From contig NC_081555.1 of the NCBI RefSeq assembly GCF_963082655.1, forward strand, positions 89,478,272 to 89,542,271: 64,000 bases of DNA, in the 5' to 3' direction. Shown here piece by piece: positions 10,701 to 22,764 of this stretch; position 1 is the first letter of the stretch; the number at the start of each line of letters is the position of its first letter. The stretch comes from Stomoxys calcitrans (Eukaryota > Arthropoda > Insecta > Diptera > Muscidae). The notes below the pieces were generated by a model, which saw only the letters and a list, made by a program, of their open reading frames with translations, was not told the DNA's origin and made no database searches. The position numbers and the translations under genes were made by a program.

Positions 10701-12335
10701 GCAAAGTTTCTTTGCTGTGACACTTTCTTGATTTTTTGCTGCGCACAAAACACAAAGAGTTTTTTATGGAGAATTAAAAGCTCATATCCATTTACAAATT
10801 TTAATTACCTCAAATTAGGCAATTTGCATTTGGCACGCGCATTCAGCTTTCGTTTACTTATATTCAGCTTAATTTTCAATTCTATTCAGCTACTGCAATA
10901 CTCGTGATGATGGTGATGCACATAAAATCCTACACACATAAATATCCTGTTGCCCACCCAAATACGAGGATGCCCCAAATTTGTGTGCATGTGTTGGATA
11001 TCTGGATGTGTGTTGGATGTTGTACTTAGGCAGATTGTTGGGGTTTGTCCAATCAACTTTCCACATTCCACATTCAGCCATCTATAATGCTATTTGAAAT
11101 CTTTTGGCGACGCTCCTCAGAGTTTAGAGAGCCTACAGTGATGGCAACAACACACAGACGAGGAGGACTCTTGACGACTATAAACGTGTTGATGGTTGGC
11201 AAATCCACCAACAAACAGGCAAACATTACCACCATAACGTAGCAACAGAAACAGCTTTAGCTTCAATGGCAATAGCAATAGCAACAGCTACTGCAAAATG
11301 CAAAGCAATAATAGCAACGACAACAACAACAACAGCGACACTTAGGACAACAAGCAAACAAATAAGGATATCACCATGTATGTAGGTCTCTATGTGTTGC
11401 ATATATACCAACACAATAACAAAACGCAACAACACACAGTCAATTCCATCTAGGACATGGTGCTTGCTGTTAATGCTTGCCTCACAGCCGGGAGCCCTAA
11501 ACGAACTTAAGAAGAATTGTTGGCGGCGATGGTGGTCTATATGCCAACTTCGACGCACATGTAGCCGATGCGATGCACACGCAGCCACACACATGGACAT
11601 TTTGCACACCCGAAATGGGTGACCTGATAAAGGACTTGGAGGGGCTAAAGGCTGAAACGCACGCACTAACGCACACTTGCTCACTCACACTTACACTCAT
11701 GCGATTCTGGGAAACCTGTTATGCATTCGTGAGCAAGTACAACTTCGGTAGGTTTATGTGTGTGTGTGTGCGCGTGCGAATGAGCCTGGCTACTGCATTG
11801 CTCCTCCTAGTCAACGCCAATATGCCATAAACGCGCTTCAATTTTAGCACACGTAACAATCAGCAACTCATTGCTCGGTAATATGCCCAAGTATGACCAT
11901 ATTTCAGAGTCTGCGTGCGTGTGTGTGTGTGTGTGTGAGTGTTTGAACAAATCCTGCGTAATTGTGAGCTGGTGTTTGTATGCCACATCGCAGTAGGTTC
12001 GACACGTGCTGTGGTATGTTAATTGCCAGCAATCCTTTGGGGACATATTTAAAGATGATTTAATTGTGAAATATGCATTCACATATGGGAATAGAGTCCT
12101 TTATTGAAATGAGCTACATAATGGAAATTTTTAAAAATTATAAGAGTTCACAGCAAAGGCAAGATTCATAGGTCGAATTTATAATAAAGGCGAAATTAAA
12201 GTAGAAAAAATGAAGAAAGTCGTAAAGCTTAAATTAGTGGTAAATTATTTTGAGGTAAAAGGTGGCGTATAATTGTTAATTATCGATAAAAAAAGTATTA
12301 ATCATACGCTACGCATACCCGTATTTCGAAAAACT
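10700..12335. other. Apparently unique non-coding sequence
   Basis: No gene is supported. CAACAA/AGCAAT-rich runs lie at 11240-11345 and TG tracts at 11757-11775 and 11917-11942. A 152-codon minus-strand frame (11226-11684) is dominated by Val/Ala/Ile encoded by these tracts and shows no recognisable domain. Confidence 0.6.
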
Positions 12336-14440
12336 CCATTTATTTTTTCAAAATTTCCAAAAATTCCATTGCAAGGAAATTTTGTGCAAATTTCCATACA
12401 AAAGGGAATTTTGTGAAAATTTCCATACAAAAGGGAATTTTGTGAAAATTTTCATACAAAAGGGAATTTTGATAAAATTTCCTATAGTAAGGTTAATTTT
12501 GACGAAATTTTCTATAGAAATGGAATTTCGATAAAATTTCCTATAGAAATGGAATTTCGATGAAATTTCCTATAGAAATAGAAATTCGATAAAATTTCCT
12601 ATAGAAAGGAAATTTTGACAAAAATTCCTTTTTGACGAAAGGGAATTTTGACAAAAATTCCAAAAGTAAGGGAATTTCGATAAAATTTCCTATAGAAATG
12701 GAATAAATAAAAATTCCTATAGAATTTTGACAAAAATTGCTATTTTGGCAAAATTTGCTATTGAAAAGGAATTTTGACAAAATTTCCCAAAAAAAAAGTG
12801 AATTTTGACAAAATTTCCTATAGAAATGAAATGTTGACAAAATTTTCTAAAAAAAGGAATTTTGACAAAATTTCCTTTTAGAAAGGAAATGTTGATAAAA
12901 TTTCATATAGTAAGGGAATTTTGATAAAATTTCCCACAGAGAGGGAATTTTGACAAAATTTGCTATAAAAATGGAATTTCGAAAAAATTTCCTATAGAAC
13001 CGAAATTTAAAATTTTCCATAAAAATGAAATTTGGACCAAATTTCCCGTAGAAATGAAATTTAGTCAAATTTTCCCATATAAATAAAATTTTGACAAAAT
13101 TGTTTTCAGAAATGCGATTTTGACAAGATTTCCTTTAAAAAGAATATTTACAAGATTTCCTATAGAATTGAAATCTTGATAAAATGTTCTACAGAAACAA
13201 AAATTTGACAACATTTTTATTTAAATGTCATTTTGATAAAATTTCCAATTAGAATGAAATTATGGCAAAATTTCCTATAAAAATCGAATTTACGAAGATT
13301 TACTATAGAAAGGGAAATTTCCTTGGAATTGAAATTTTAACAAAATTTCCTATAGAAAGAGAAATTTAACAAAATTTTGCACAGAAACAGAATATTGATA
13401 AAATTTTCTATAGAAAGGAAATTTTGCTAAAATTTCCTATAGAACGGCTATTTTGATAAGATTTTCTATAGAAAAGGAATTTTGTAAAAATTTCCTACAA
13501 AAAGGGAATTTAGACAAAAATTCCTATTGAAACGGAATTTTGACTAAATTTGCTATGGAAAGGGAATATATACAAAATTTCATATGGGAATGATATTTTG
13601 ACAAAATTTCCTAGAGAAAGGGTATTTCGAAAAAATTTCCTACAAAAAGGGAATTTTGATAAAATTTCCCATAAAAAGGGAATTTTGACAAAATTTTCTC
13701 TTGAAGGGGAATTTTTTTATAGAAAGTGAAATTTAACAAACTGAACTGAAATTTTAATAAAATATCCTATAAAAAATAAATGTTGAAAAAATTTCCCTTA
13801 AAAATGATATTTTGACAAAATTACCTTTCAATATTAAATTTTGTCAAATTTTCTCATGTAAATGAAACTTTGACAAAATTTTTTTTAGAAATGCAATTTT
13901 GACAAGATTTTCTTTAAAAAGGAATTTTGACAAAATTTGCTATAGAAAGTCATTTTGATATAATTCCCTATGGAATTGAAATTATGACGAAGATTTGCTA
14001 TAGAAAGGGAATTTTGATAAAATTGCCTATAGAAAGGGTATTTTGATAAGATTTTCTTCAAAAGGGAATTTCGACTAAAATTCCTATTGAAAGAGAATTT
14101 GGATAAAATTTTCGATAAAAAGAATTTTGACAAAATTTCCTGTAAAAGGGAATTTTGACAAAAATATCCATTGAAACAGAGTTTTGACAAAATTAGCTTT
14201 GAAAGGGAATATACACAAAATTTCCTACAGAGGGGAATTTCGACAAAATTTCCTATAGAACGGGAATTTTGACATAATTTTCTATAGAAAGGGAATTTTG
14301 ATAAATTTTCCCATAGAAAGGGAATTTTGACACAATTTTCTATAGAAAAGTAATTTCGAAAGTGACTTCTTTTTTAAAGAAAGTGAATTTTGACAAAATT
14401 TCCTATTGAAATGGAATTTAGAAAAAAATTTTCTAAAGAA
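12335..14440. repeat. 29-bp AT-rich satellite array (type I)
   Basis: About 70 diverged units contain TTTCCTATAGAAA, GGAATTTTGACAAAA and near variants. CTATAG marks at 12482, 12512, 12541, 12570 and 12599 give a period of 29-30 bp. Units are strongly diverged, so the array is old. Because 29 is not a multiple of 3, every frame reads the same peptide ring (KFCQNS...RKF), giving spurious minus-strand frames of 70-100 codons. A short related stretch is at 16386-16490. Confidence 0.85.
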
Positions 14441-14740
14441 CTGAAATTTAAATTAAATCTTTGTCCGTGAAGATAAATTTGAATATAAGTTAGCCAAGAC
14501 ACAAACCTGACATTTTAACAGAGCCATGTTAAGTGATTAACAGAGCACTGTTAACTAATTTTCTTTTATATTTTAAATAAAAAAAATAATTTTTAACATT
14601 TTCTCACCTAATATTTTCTAAAATCACTTGCTAAAGAATTTATCTACAACTATAAAATGCTTAATAATAACTAAACCCTCAAACCTCTTTGCCAAAAAAA
14701 TATTTTTTGAAGACATATATGACCCATTTTTAAAACGGCA
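14440..14740. other. AT-rich spacer
   Basis: Nothing recognisable. The sequence is AT-rich without repeats or coding motifs. Confidence 0.5.
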
Positions 14741-15660
14741 TTGCAGTGAACTCGTCATAGATAGGTGATACTAACTAATACCAGAATTAGTCCCTACCAA
14801 GAGCTATTAGAATCGGAAGTCCCCATATTCAAATTATATTTCAGATCGGAGAAATTTCGCCCCAAAAGTTATATTTGAATTTGACATAATGGCCCACTGT
14901 GCTGGACTGCTCATAGATAGGTGATACAAACTCTAATACCAGAATTAGCCCCTACCAAGAGCTTTTAGAATCAGAAGTAGGGGTAGGGGCTGAATGGCCG
15001 CCCCCATCCCCCAAACGAATTTGATATCCAATTTTGAGACCATTAGAAATATGAGTTTCAAACAAAACACCCCTAAATCGGACATATTTACCGACTATAT
15101 CAATGTGGGGCTAAAATAAAAGGCAATCAGGAGTAGAGTACGAAACTGGTACCCAGTTTCGGGACCAATTTTCTGGTCTACCGCTTTACTAAAAAACCCT
15201 ACAAACAGCATTTATTTACTGATCATCGCAATATGGGGCAGAAATAAAGGTATTTGGGAGTAGAATACGAATCTGATACCCAAAAGTGGGATCTTGTATT
15301 TAGGGCACCGCCCCTTCCCCAAAGAGTTCAAATTTTCCGACCACGGCAATATGTGGCTCAAATGAAAGATATTTGAGATGAGAAAACGAATTTGCTAAAC
15401 AGTGTTTGGGGGACGCATCATCCCATAAACGCCCCTTAAATTAATGACTATATGGAGTTTAAATAAATGGTATTTGAAAGTGGAGTACGATGCTGGTATT
15501 TTTTTTAGGGCTAAGTGCCTGAGGTTCCACCTCACCCCCAAAAGCAACCCTAAATCGGAGATACATATTTACCGATAATGGCAATATGAGGCTCAAATGA
15601 AAGATATTTGGGAGTAAAGCACGAAATTCATATCCACTTGAGACCTTACACGCTGTGCTG
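14740..15660 (-). repeat. ~130-bp repeat block (reverse orientation) with a ~155-bp direct duplication
   Basis: A segment containing ATAGATAGGTGATAC and CCAGAATTAG.CCCTACCAAG occurs at about 14755-14830 and again at 14910-14980. From 15050 to 15650 the units are those of the blocks at 19260-21140 and 43925-45595 read backwards (GCAATATGGGGCTCAAATGAAA..., CGGACATATTTACCGAC...). No coding capacity is evident. Confidence 0.65.
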
Positions 15661-15990
15661 TAAGGCCTCATTGGCCTACAGCCTCGACAGTATCTTGTGT
15701 GCGATGGGGATGAGACTTATTCCTCTGTAGTTGGCACATTCCATCTTGTCTCCTTTCTTGTGTGCGGGACATAGTATGCTGAGGTTCCAATTATCACGTA
15801 TGCGTTCTTCTAGCCAGATTGCGCAGACAAGCTGGTGCATATGACTTATCAGCGTGTCGCCTCCGATCTTAAATAGTTCAGCGGGTAACCCGTCGGCTCC
15901 TGTTGTCTTGTTGTTCTTCAGTTGGGTCACTGCTACTTGGACCTGATTCTGACTAGGATGTAAACATTCTATACCATCATCAGGGATTGG
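15661..15990 (-). mobile_element. RTE-clade LINE fragment (RT N-terminal part)
   Basis: An 84-codon minus-strand frame (15930-15676) reads TQLKNNKTTGADGLPAELFK, then HQLVCAIW, CPAHKKGDKMECANYRGISL and AHKILSRL. This is the start of an RTE-clade reverse transcriptase (fingers, YRGISL block). It is open but truncated on both sides, and it ends next to the long inverted repeat. Related RTE pieces are at 31720-32135, 37699-40480, 54748-54922, 55075-55240 and 57970-58850. Confidence 0.85.
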
Positions 15991-15994
15991 TTCT

Positions 15995-16320
15995 GCAAAA
16001 AGTGTTTTGTTGCTAGAAGCATTTGACTGGTTTCCTGTATGGCGATTTCATTTTCGACCAAGAAAAATCATCAGCACGAGATGTCAAATGGATCATGGTG
16101 CTTTACAACCATTCCAACTAGAGTAAGTTGTAGAGCACACATCTGATTGAGAACAGGGCTGTTTAAGTTGACTTGAGTGCTTTAGAACTTACTCTAGTTG
16201 GAATGGTTGTAAAGCACCATGATCCATTTGACATCTCCTGCTGATGATTTTTCTTGGTCGAAAATGAAATCGCGATACAGGAAACCAGTCAAATGCTTCT
16301 AGCAACAAACCACTTTTTGC
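15995..16320. repeat. Near-perfect 135-bp inverted repeat with 56-bp spacer
   Basis: The left arm is 15995-16129, from GCAAAAAGTG to CTAGAGTAAGTT. The right arm is 16186-16320, from AACTTACTCTAG to CACTTTTTGC. I count about three mismatches in 135 bp, and pairing continues imperfectly ~15 bp into the spacer (GTAAGTTGTAGAGCAC against GTAAGTTCTAAAGCAC). A transcript would fold into a long hairpin. I recognise no terminal motifs of a known transposon family. Confidence 0.9.
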
Positions 16321-17462
16321 TGATTTTTAAGCATTAAACAATGGTCTGAAGTCGGACAATATTCTGCAATGGAATCTCAATAAGAAATGAAATTTTGACA
16401 AAATTTCCTACAGAAATAAAATTTTTGTCAAAATTTGTATAAGATTGAAGTTTTGATTAAATTTCCCATGGAAATTGGATTTTCCTGAAGCAAATTTTTT
16501 ACATTTCCTTTTTTCTAAACTGATTATTCTGCCCTACTAACTGCTCAATCCGTACCATAGCAGATGCAACGCAGACGAATGTATTCTTCTTCCATTCGTG
16601 AATTGCAAGGCATATTCTTGATGCATTTATGTAGCCGAAAAAAAGGTGCTGAGGGAAAAAAATCTAAAAAAGGAAACAAAAACAAAAGTAAAACAGTTGG
16701 AACTTGGCGACAACGACGACTACAGACAGCAGCCTCCACCACATTGGCAATAATTTCCTGGAATGTATGAAAGTATGGCATATTCCCAAGTGGAGACTAC
16801 TCGTATGCATGGGAAAGTTTAGCGCTTAACAACGACAACAATAACACAGCCACCAGCAACAACATCAACAATATTGAATTCAGCTAACATTTCCAGGGTA
16901 TAAACACCGAACCGAGTTTGTGGAATACACAAAATTTGAGCTGTATTGTGCTGTTAAGCTTTTTTGTGAGTCCTTTCATTGGTGCAGCACCGAAAACAAA
17001 ACGACATAGCCTGAAAAAAAAATTTACGAAAAAATCACCAAAACAAAAAGAGTATCCTTAAAATCGATAAATACATACAGATGCCCTGTATGCAAGCATT
17101 TCTACATACCTTCATAAATACATATAACAATATATATAAATAGATCTCCAATACTGAATTAAATTCCAACAACAGCAACAAACAACAAAGAGGTAAACTT
17201 TTTTTTTTGGGGGGCTAGGGGGAGAACTTGTTCATCTTTCTTCTCTGTGATTTTGTTTAAAACTGAGTGCTGCATAGAGACACAAAGGAATTTTTAGTAT
17301 TTTTTTAATAAAATACCCACATCTATAATATTACAAAACGCATTCGATGTTCTTCTCTTTCCCTTATTCATATCTTGCTTGGCAACAACGCCAGCAAAAG
17401 AAAATGGCAAACAAAATTTAAAGACAGTGTGTGGATACCAATATAATTGTGTCTGCTTCGAG
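16320..17462. other. Non-coding spacer
   Basis: It holds a short 29-bp-type stretch at 16386-16490. A 68-codon frame at 16564-16770 is Lys/Arg-rich and shows no domain. CAACA-rich runs lie near 16825-16875 and 17170-17190. No gene is supported. Confidence 0.55.
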
Positions 17463-17545
17463 AAATGAAAACAGCCCCAGAGAAATCCTGGATGACAGGG
17501 GAGATTCGTAATATTCGAAAGGAGCTCCGCTACGCATTCTTTACA
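17463..17545 (+). mobile_element. LINE family A/B linker scrap
   Basis: The plus frame reads APEKSWMTGEIRNIRKELR, matching EKPWMTGVIRNIGKEV of the LINE at 268-3175. It is cut off by the left end of a DINE-like element at 17558, suggesting that element inserted into, or captured, a LINE. Confidence 0.6.
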
Positions 17546-17557
17546 ATACAAAAAAAG

Positions 17558-19011
17558 TACCCACCACCTCGGGTATATATGTAAACCACCTTTCGTCATA
17601 ATCCGGTGAAAAATGCATAATTTATGCCCCCATAGCAGCTTTACGGAATGTGGTCCGCTTTGGAGAAGGATGTCGATGGTCCTAACACAGCTCACTGTCC
17701 CAAATTTCGGCGAAATCAGACAATAAATTCGTCTTTTGTGGGCCCAAGACCTTAAATCGGCGGATCGGTCTATATGACAGCTATATCCAAATTCGAACCG
17801 ATCTGGGCCAAATTGCTGAAAGATGTCGAAGAGCCTAACACAAATCACAGTCCCAAAATTCGGCGAAATCGGATATTAAATGCGCCTTTTATGGGCCCAG
17901 GGCCTTAAATCGAGAGATCGGTCTATATGGCAGCCATATCGTAATCGGGACCAATCTGGGCCAAATTGAAGAAGGATGAAGAAGAGCCTAACAAAACTCA
18001 CTGTCCCAAATTTCGGCATATTAGGACAACAAATTCGCTTTTTATGGAGAGATCGGTCTAAATGGCAGCTATATTCAAATCTGGACCGATCTGGGCCAAA
18101 TTGCAAAAAGTTTTCGAAAGGTCTTACACGACTCACTATTCCAAATTTCGGCGAAATCGGACATTAAATGCGCCTTTTATGGGCCCAGGACCTTAAGTCG
18201 AGAGATCGGTATATAGCAGCTATATCGAAATCTGAACCGATCTGGGCCAAATTGAAAAAGGATGTCGAAGTCCCTAACACAACTCACTGTCCCTAATTTC
18301 GGCGAAATCGGACAATTAAATGCGCCTTTTATTGGCTCAAGATCTTAAATGGAGAGATCGGTCTAAATAGCAGCTATATTCAAATCTGAACCGATCTGGG
18401 TCAAATAGCAGAATGATGTCGAAGGCCTTAGCACAACTCACTGTTCCAAATGTTGGCAAAATCGTACAACAAATGCGCATTTTATGGGCCCATGACGCTT
18501 AATCGAGAGATCTGTCTATAGGACAGCTATATTCAAATCTGGACCGATCTCGGCCAAATTGCAAAAAGATGTCGAAAGGTCTTACACAACTCACTGTCTC
18601 AAATGTCGGTAAAATCGTACAACAAATGCGCTTTTTATTGGCTCAAGACCTCAAATCGCGAGATCGGTCTATATGGCAGCTATATCCGAATCTGGACCGA
18701 TCGAGACCAAATTGAAGAAGAATATCGAAAGGCCTAACACAACTCACTGTCCCAAATTTCTGCAAAATCGGATAATAAATGCCGCCTTTATTGGCCTAAG
18801 ACCCTCAATCGGATCGGTCTATATGGGGGCTATATCAAGATATAGTCCGATATAGCACATCTTCGAACTTAACCTGTCTATGGACAAAAAAAGAATCTGC
18901 GCAAAGTTTCAGCTCAACATCTCTTTCTTCAAAGATTGTAACGTGATTTCAACAGACAGACGGACGGACACCGCTTGATTGTCTTAGATTTTTACGACGA
19001 TCAAGAATATA
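17558..19011 (+). mobile_element. DINE-1/mini-me-like element, type 2
   Basis: The left end is TACCCACCACC (17558-17568). Inside are about eight degenerate ~153-bp units (GATCGGTCTATATGGCAGCT, CCGATCTGGGCCAAATTG, CTAACACAACTCACTGTCCC, CGCCTTTTATGGGCCC). The tail carries CAGACAGACGGACGGACA (18955-18972) and GATCAAGAATATA, where a MITE has inserted. After the MITE the sequence continues as CTTTACTAGCTGACCCGGGC, the same continuation seen at 43560-43600 without a MITE. Confidence 0.75.
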
Positions 19012-19247
19012 TTGGGTTGCCCAAAAAGTAATTGCGGATTTTTTAAAAGAAAGTAAATGCATTTTTAATAAAACTTAGAATGAACTTTAATCAAATATAC
19101 TTTTTTTACACTTATTTCTAAAGCAAGCTAAAAGTAACAGCTGATAACCGACAGAAGAAAGAATGCAATTACATAGTCACAAGCTGTGAAAAAATTTGTC
19201 AACGCCGACTATATGAAAAATCCGCAATTACTTTTTGGGCAACCCAA
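19012..19247 (+). mobile_element. mariner-type MITE, copy 2 (complete)
   Basis: It is a complete 236-bp element starting TTGGGTTGCCCAAAAAGTAA and ending with the exact inverse TTACTTTTTGGGCAACCCAA, flanked by TA on both sides. It has no open frame. The interior (AAAGAAAGTAAATGCATTTT... GCCGACTATATGAAAAATCC) is shared with copies at 4591, 40798 and 42159. Confidence 0.9.
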
Positions 19248-19258
19248 TATATACTTTA

Positions 19259-21140
19259 CTAGCTGACCCGGGCCCGCTCCGCTGCGCCTTCTATTACTTT
19301 ATAAGGAACAAAATTTTCCTTGGAATATTTATTTTCGACAATTAAAGAGCTTTTAGTGAAACACCATGCTATGAAAATAGTATATCGCTTGACTAACAGT
19401 TTAACAATATAAGTGCCTTTATCTGAATCCCATATGATCTTTATTGGTCTACGAATTTAAGTTTGGATGCAAGGTGTACTCCATTCTTAAAATACTTTAT
19501 TTCAGCCCGATATTCTCATGATGTTTGATTTAAGGGTGTTTTCGGGGGTGAGGTGGTCTCCCAGACACTTATGCCCTGAAAAAATATCAGCATCGTGCTC
19601 TACTCTGAAATATCATTTTCTTAAACCCCATATTGCAATTGGTTTTGAGGGGAGTTTACAGGATGAGGCGTCTCCCAAACACATGGCCTCAAGATTGGTT
19701 ATCAAATTCGTTTTCTAATCTCAAATGCCTTTCATTTCAGTCACATATTGGCATGGTCGAAAAATTTTTACCCTTTGGGGGTGTTTTGGCGAAGGGATGA
19801 TGCCCCTTAATACATGGTCCTACATTTGGATATCAAATTCGTATTCTACTCCCAAATACCTTTATTGGAGCCCCATATTGCGATGGTCAGTAAAAAATTG
19901 CTGTTTGTGGGGTATTTTGGAAAAGGGGTAGACCCCTAGAAAATTGGTCCAGAAAGTGAATATCAATTCTTGCTCTACTCCCCAATACCTTTCATTTAAG
20001 CTCCACATTGACTTAGTCGGTTAATATGCCCGATTTAGGGGTGTTTTGGGCATTGGGGTGGTCCCCCAAAATCTAAGCCCGGAAAATATATCAGCAACGT
20101 GCTCTACATTTATTTAAACCCCAAATTGCCATTGGTCTTAAAATTGGATATCAAATTCGTTTTCTAATCTCATTTAAAATCCCTATTGCAAAAGTCAGCA
20201 AATATGTCCGTTTTGGGGTATTGGCTCTAAAAACTATGAATATTCAGTTCCCCTCTCTTTAAGACCCAAATTGTCTTGGTGAGCAAATACGTCCTATTAG
20301 GGGGTTGTTTTGTTGGTGGGAAGTCCCGTAGACAGTTGGTCCCTAATGTTGATATCACATACGTGGTCTACTCCCAAATACCTTTCATTTGAACCATATA
20401 TTGGCATGGTCCGCAAACATGACCGGCTTGGGGGTGTTTTTAAGGATGGGCGGCCTCTAAGTGAGTTGGTCTTAAAAATATATATCAGATTCGTGTTCTA
20501 CTCTAAAACCCCATTTATTTGTATTGCAATAGTCATCAAATACTTCCTATTTGGATGGTCTTGTGGGGGTGGGGTGGCCCCATAGACACTTTTCCCGAAT
20601 ATTGATATCAGATTCGTGCTTTACTCTCAAAGACCTTTCATTTGAGCCCCATATTGCTATGGTCGTAAATTTGTCCCCTTTGGGGGATGATTTTGGGGAG
20701 AGGCGCGCCCCCAAACACTTGGTCCCATATTTTGATATCAGATTCGTATTCTACATTCAAATACCTTTTATTTAAGCCCCATATTCCCATGGTCAATAAA
20801 TAAGTCCTGTTTGGGGGTGTTTTGGGGAAGGGGTGGACCCACTGCAAGTGGTCGCACATTTGGATATTAGATTCGTATTCTACTCGCAAATACCTTTCAT
20901 TTGAGTCCCATATTGCCATGGTCGGTAAATGTGTCCGATTTAGGGGTGTTTTGGGGATTGGGGTGGTCCCCCTAGCACTTCGTTCGACAAATGGATATCA
21001 GATACGTTTTCTTATCGTAAATACCTTTCATTTGAGTCCCATATTGTCGTGATTGGTTTAAATATATGTTTGGTAAGTTTTAGGATGGGGCGGCCCCCCC
21101 TAGGTACCCCATCCGAAATTTGGATACCACATTTTTATTT
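19259..21140 (+). repeat. ~130-bp repeat block headed by ACTAGCTGACCCGGGC
   Basis: The head ACTAGCTGACCCGGGCCCGC is followed by about 13 units with CAAATACCTTTCATTTGAGC, CCCATATTGCCATGGTC, and G-runs (GGGGGTGTTTTGGGG). Anchors at 20646, 20776, 20905 and 21036 give a ~130-bp period. The same head appears at 43585. G-rich and C-rich runs alternate strand-asymmetrically. The frames across it are repeat by-products. I cannot name the family. Confidence 0.7.
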
Positions 21141-21149
21141 TTAGGGTAC

Positions 21150-21309
21150 TATGTGAGTGCACACAAAATTTTGCTTAAATCGCATCACCCATCTTGGAGA
21201 TCTGGCGTTTCTGAAAATTAGGGTAAGCGGGAGGGTCTAATGCTAATCTAGTCATTCCGTTTGTAACACCTCGAAATATTGATATAGGGCCCCATAAAGT
21301 ATATACAAT
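21150..21309 (-). mobile_element. DINE-like element, type 3, part before the Harbinger insertion
   Basis: TAGTCATTCCGTTTGTAACACC and GGGCCCCATAAAGTATATA match the terminal module at 34680-34735 and 45625-45680. The sequence is interrupted at 21309 by the Harbinger element and resumes at 24266 (AATATATTCTTGATCGTC). Confidence 0.75.
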
Positions 21310-21746
21310 CAGCCTTATTACGGTTGTCGAAGACGTAGTCGAATGTCGATTTTTTTGGAAAACGGTACTACGGTTGTCGAAAATGTACAATCTGTTACAA
21401 TTTTCGTAACACGGAAGACGAAAACGACTGTCAATGTTGGCTAAAACAGTCGATCAATTTTTTCCATACGACTAGAGACGTCGCCGCATTCAATTGACAA
21501 CAATTGTTAGCCGTTGGTTTCATCCGCTAACACGCCGTTAACTAATTTTAAATTTAACACATTTTTTTGACATTTTATATTCGACAATAAATAAATATAA
21601 CAAAATTGTATAAAATAAATTATTTATCTATTTTTAACATTGGGTAAATTTGCGGTATTTTACCAAGAAAACTTTTATCTTATGTCGACCGCTGATATAA
21701 AGTTTATGTCGCCGTCACTTGTTTTGTGTCAGTTGTCGCCGTAAAA

Positions 21747-21800
21747 ATGAACAATCAGTCGTCGTTTTCTGAATATATTCACATTTGTTTACAAAGATGA
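21747..21800 (+). promoter_or_regulatory. Upstream ORF overlapping the Myb-like start
   Basis: An ATG at 21747 opens a 17-codon frame that ends at TGA 21798-21800. That stop shares ATGA with the Myb-like start codon (21797-21799). If the leader contains this ATG, ribosomes would need leaky scanning or termination-reinitiation to reach the main frame. The transcription start is unknown. Confidence 0.45.
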
Positions 21801-22644
21801 GCTGCAAAATGTAAGTATTTGTGTTTTGTGAGAAAATTCATTTAATTAATTATTTATTTATTCCAGGAATAAAATAACCACGCAACAACAGTTTGCAAAA
21901 ATGATGGAATTGTTGGAGGCAAATCCAAATCTTGCGCGTGCGTACCACAGCGGCCTACATAAAGTAAATACCAAGGAGGAATGGGCGAAAATTGCCATTG
22001 AATTAAATTCCATTGGGCCTCCCATGCGCCAAGGTACGGAATGGATGAAGGTGTGGGCAGACTTCAAATGTAATTTGAAAAAGAAGCTGCTGCACAACAA
22101 GGCAGAATGCCGTGCAACGGGAGGAGGGCCACACAAACAATTTGTGCTGACGACAGTGGAGGAAGCTGCCTCAAGTTTGCTGCAGCTAGACTCCATAGTA
22201 AATTCGGATGGAGAAATTGGAGTCTCAAATACTCCACTTAAGTCCAGCTATTGCCCTATGGACACCACAAAGGAAAATGAGAGTAGTGAGTATATCTCGA
22301 CACCGCGAATTCGGAAAAAAGTGGAAACAAAGGCTGACAAGACAGAGAAGACTGCGCTGCTGGAAAACCAGCTAAAAGTCCAAACCGAGCTATACTCTCA
22401 AGTGAAGGACTCTCTACAAAATGTGGAGAGATACAATAGAAAAATCTTCAAAATTAAAGAAGAAGAGCTTAAAATTTACAAAGCTGCAGAAAAAAGGGAA
22501 GAAGAAAAGTTTTTATTATATAAAAAGGAGTTAAAGAGCAAAGAAGACTTCAGAAATAAATTGCTAAAAGCAAGAACGGAGGAAATCGAAATAAAAAAAA
22601 GGCGAATAGAGCTGGATGAATGGAAGAGCGGCATTCGGGAGTAA
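21797..22644 (+). CDS. Harbinger Myb/SANT-like DNA-binding accessory protein (263 aa, two exons)
   Basis: Exon 1 is only 14 nt (21797-21810, MSCK plus two bases). The intron is GTAAGT...CCAG at 21811-21866, and exon 2 is 21867-22644. Joining keeps the frame and gives MSCKMNKITTQQQFAKMMEL at the N-terminus. Residues ~10-85 fit the Myb/SANT-like domain of Harbinger second proteins (EEWAKIAIELNSIGPP, GTEWMKVWADFKCNLKKK). Residues ~140-260 are highly charged and predicted coiled coil (KEEELKIYKAAEKREEEKF). In characterised Harbingers this protein binds the transposon ends and takes the transposase into the nucleus; that role here is inferred. AATAAA at 22767-22772 would end the transcript inside the 3' end of the transposase gene. 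An unspliced alternative would start at 21901 and lack the first 16 residues. Confidence 0.85.
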
Positions 22645-22764
22645 TTTGCTGATCTCATTTAGTTTTTAACTTGAAAAGACTGAACTAATGTAATTTGTTT
22701 TGTGTTCCTTTTTTATTTTATTTTATAATCTAAGTGCCTGAAGTACCTTTTATTTTAAATAACT

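Noticed and set aside
11226..11684. 152-codon minus frame.
   Set aside because: It is low-complexity Val/Ala/Ile/His encoded by CAACAA and AGCAAT tracts. No domain is recognised and there is an overlapping frame on the other strand.
16564..16770. 68-codon basic frame.
   Set aside because: Lys-rich from A-runs, no domain and no conserved partner.
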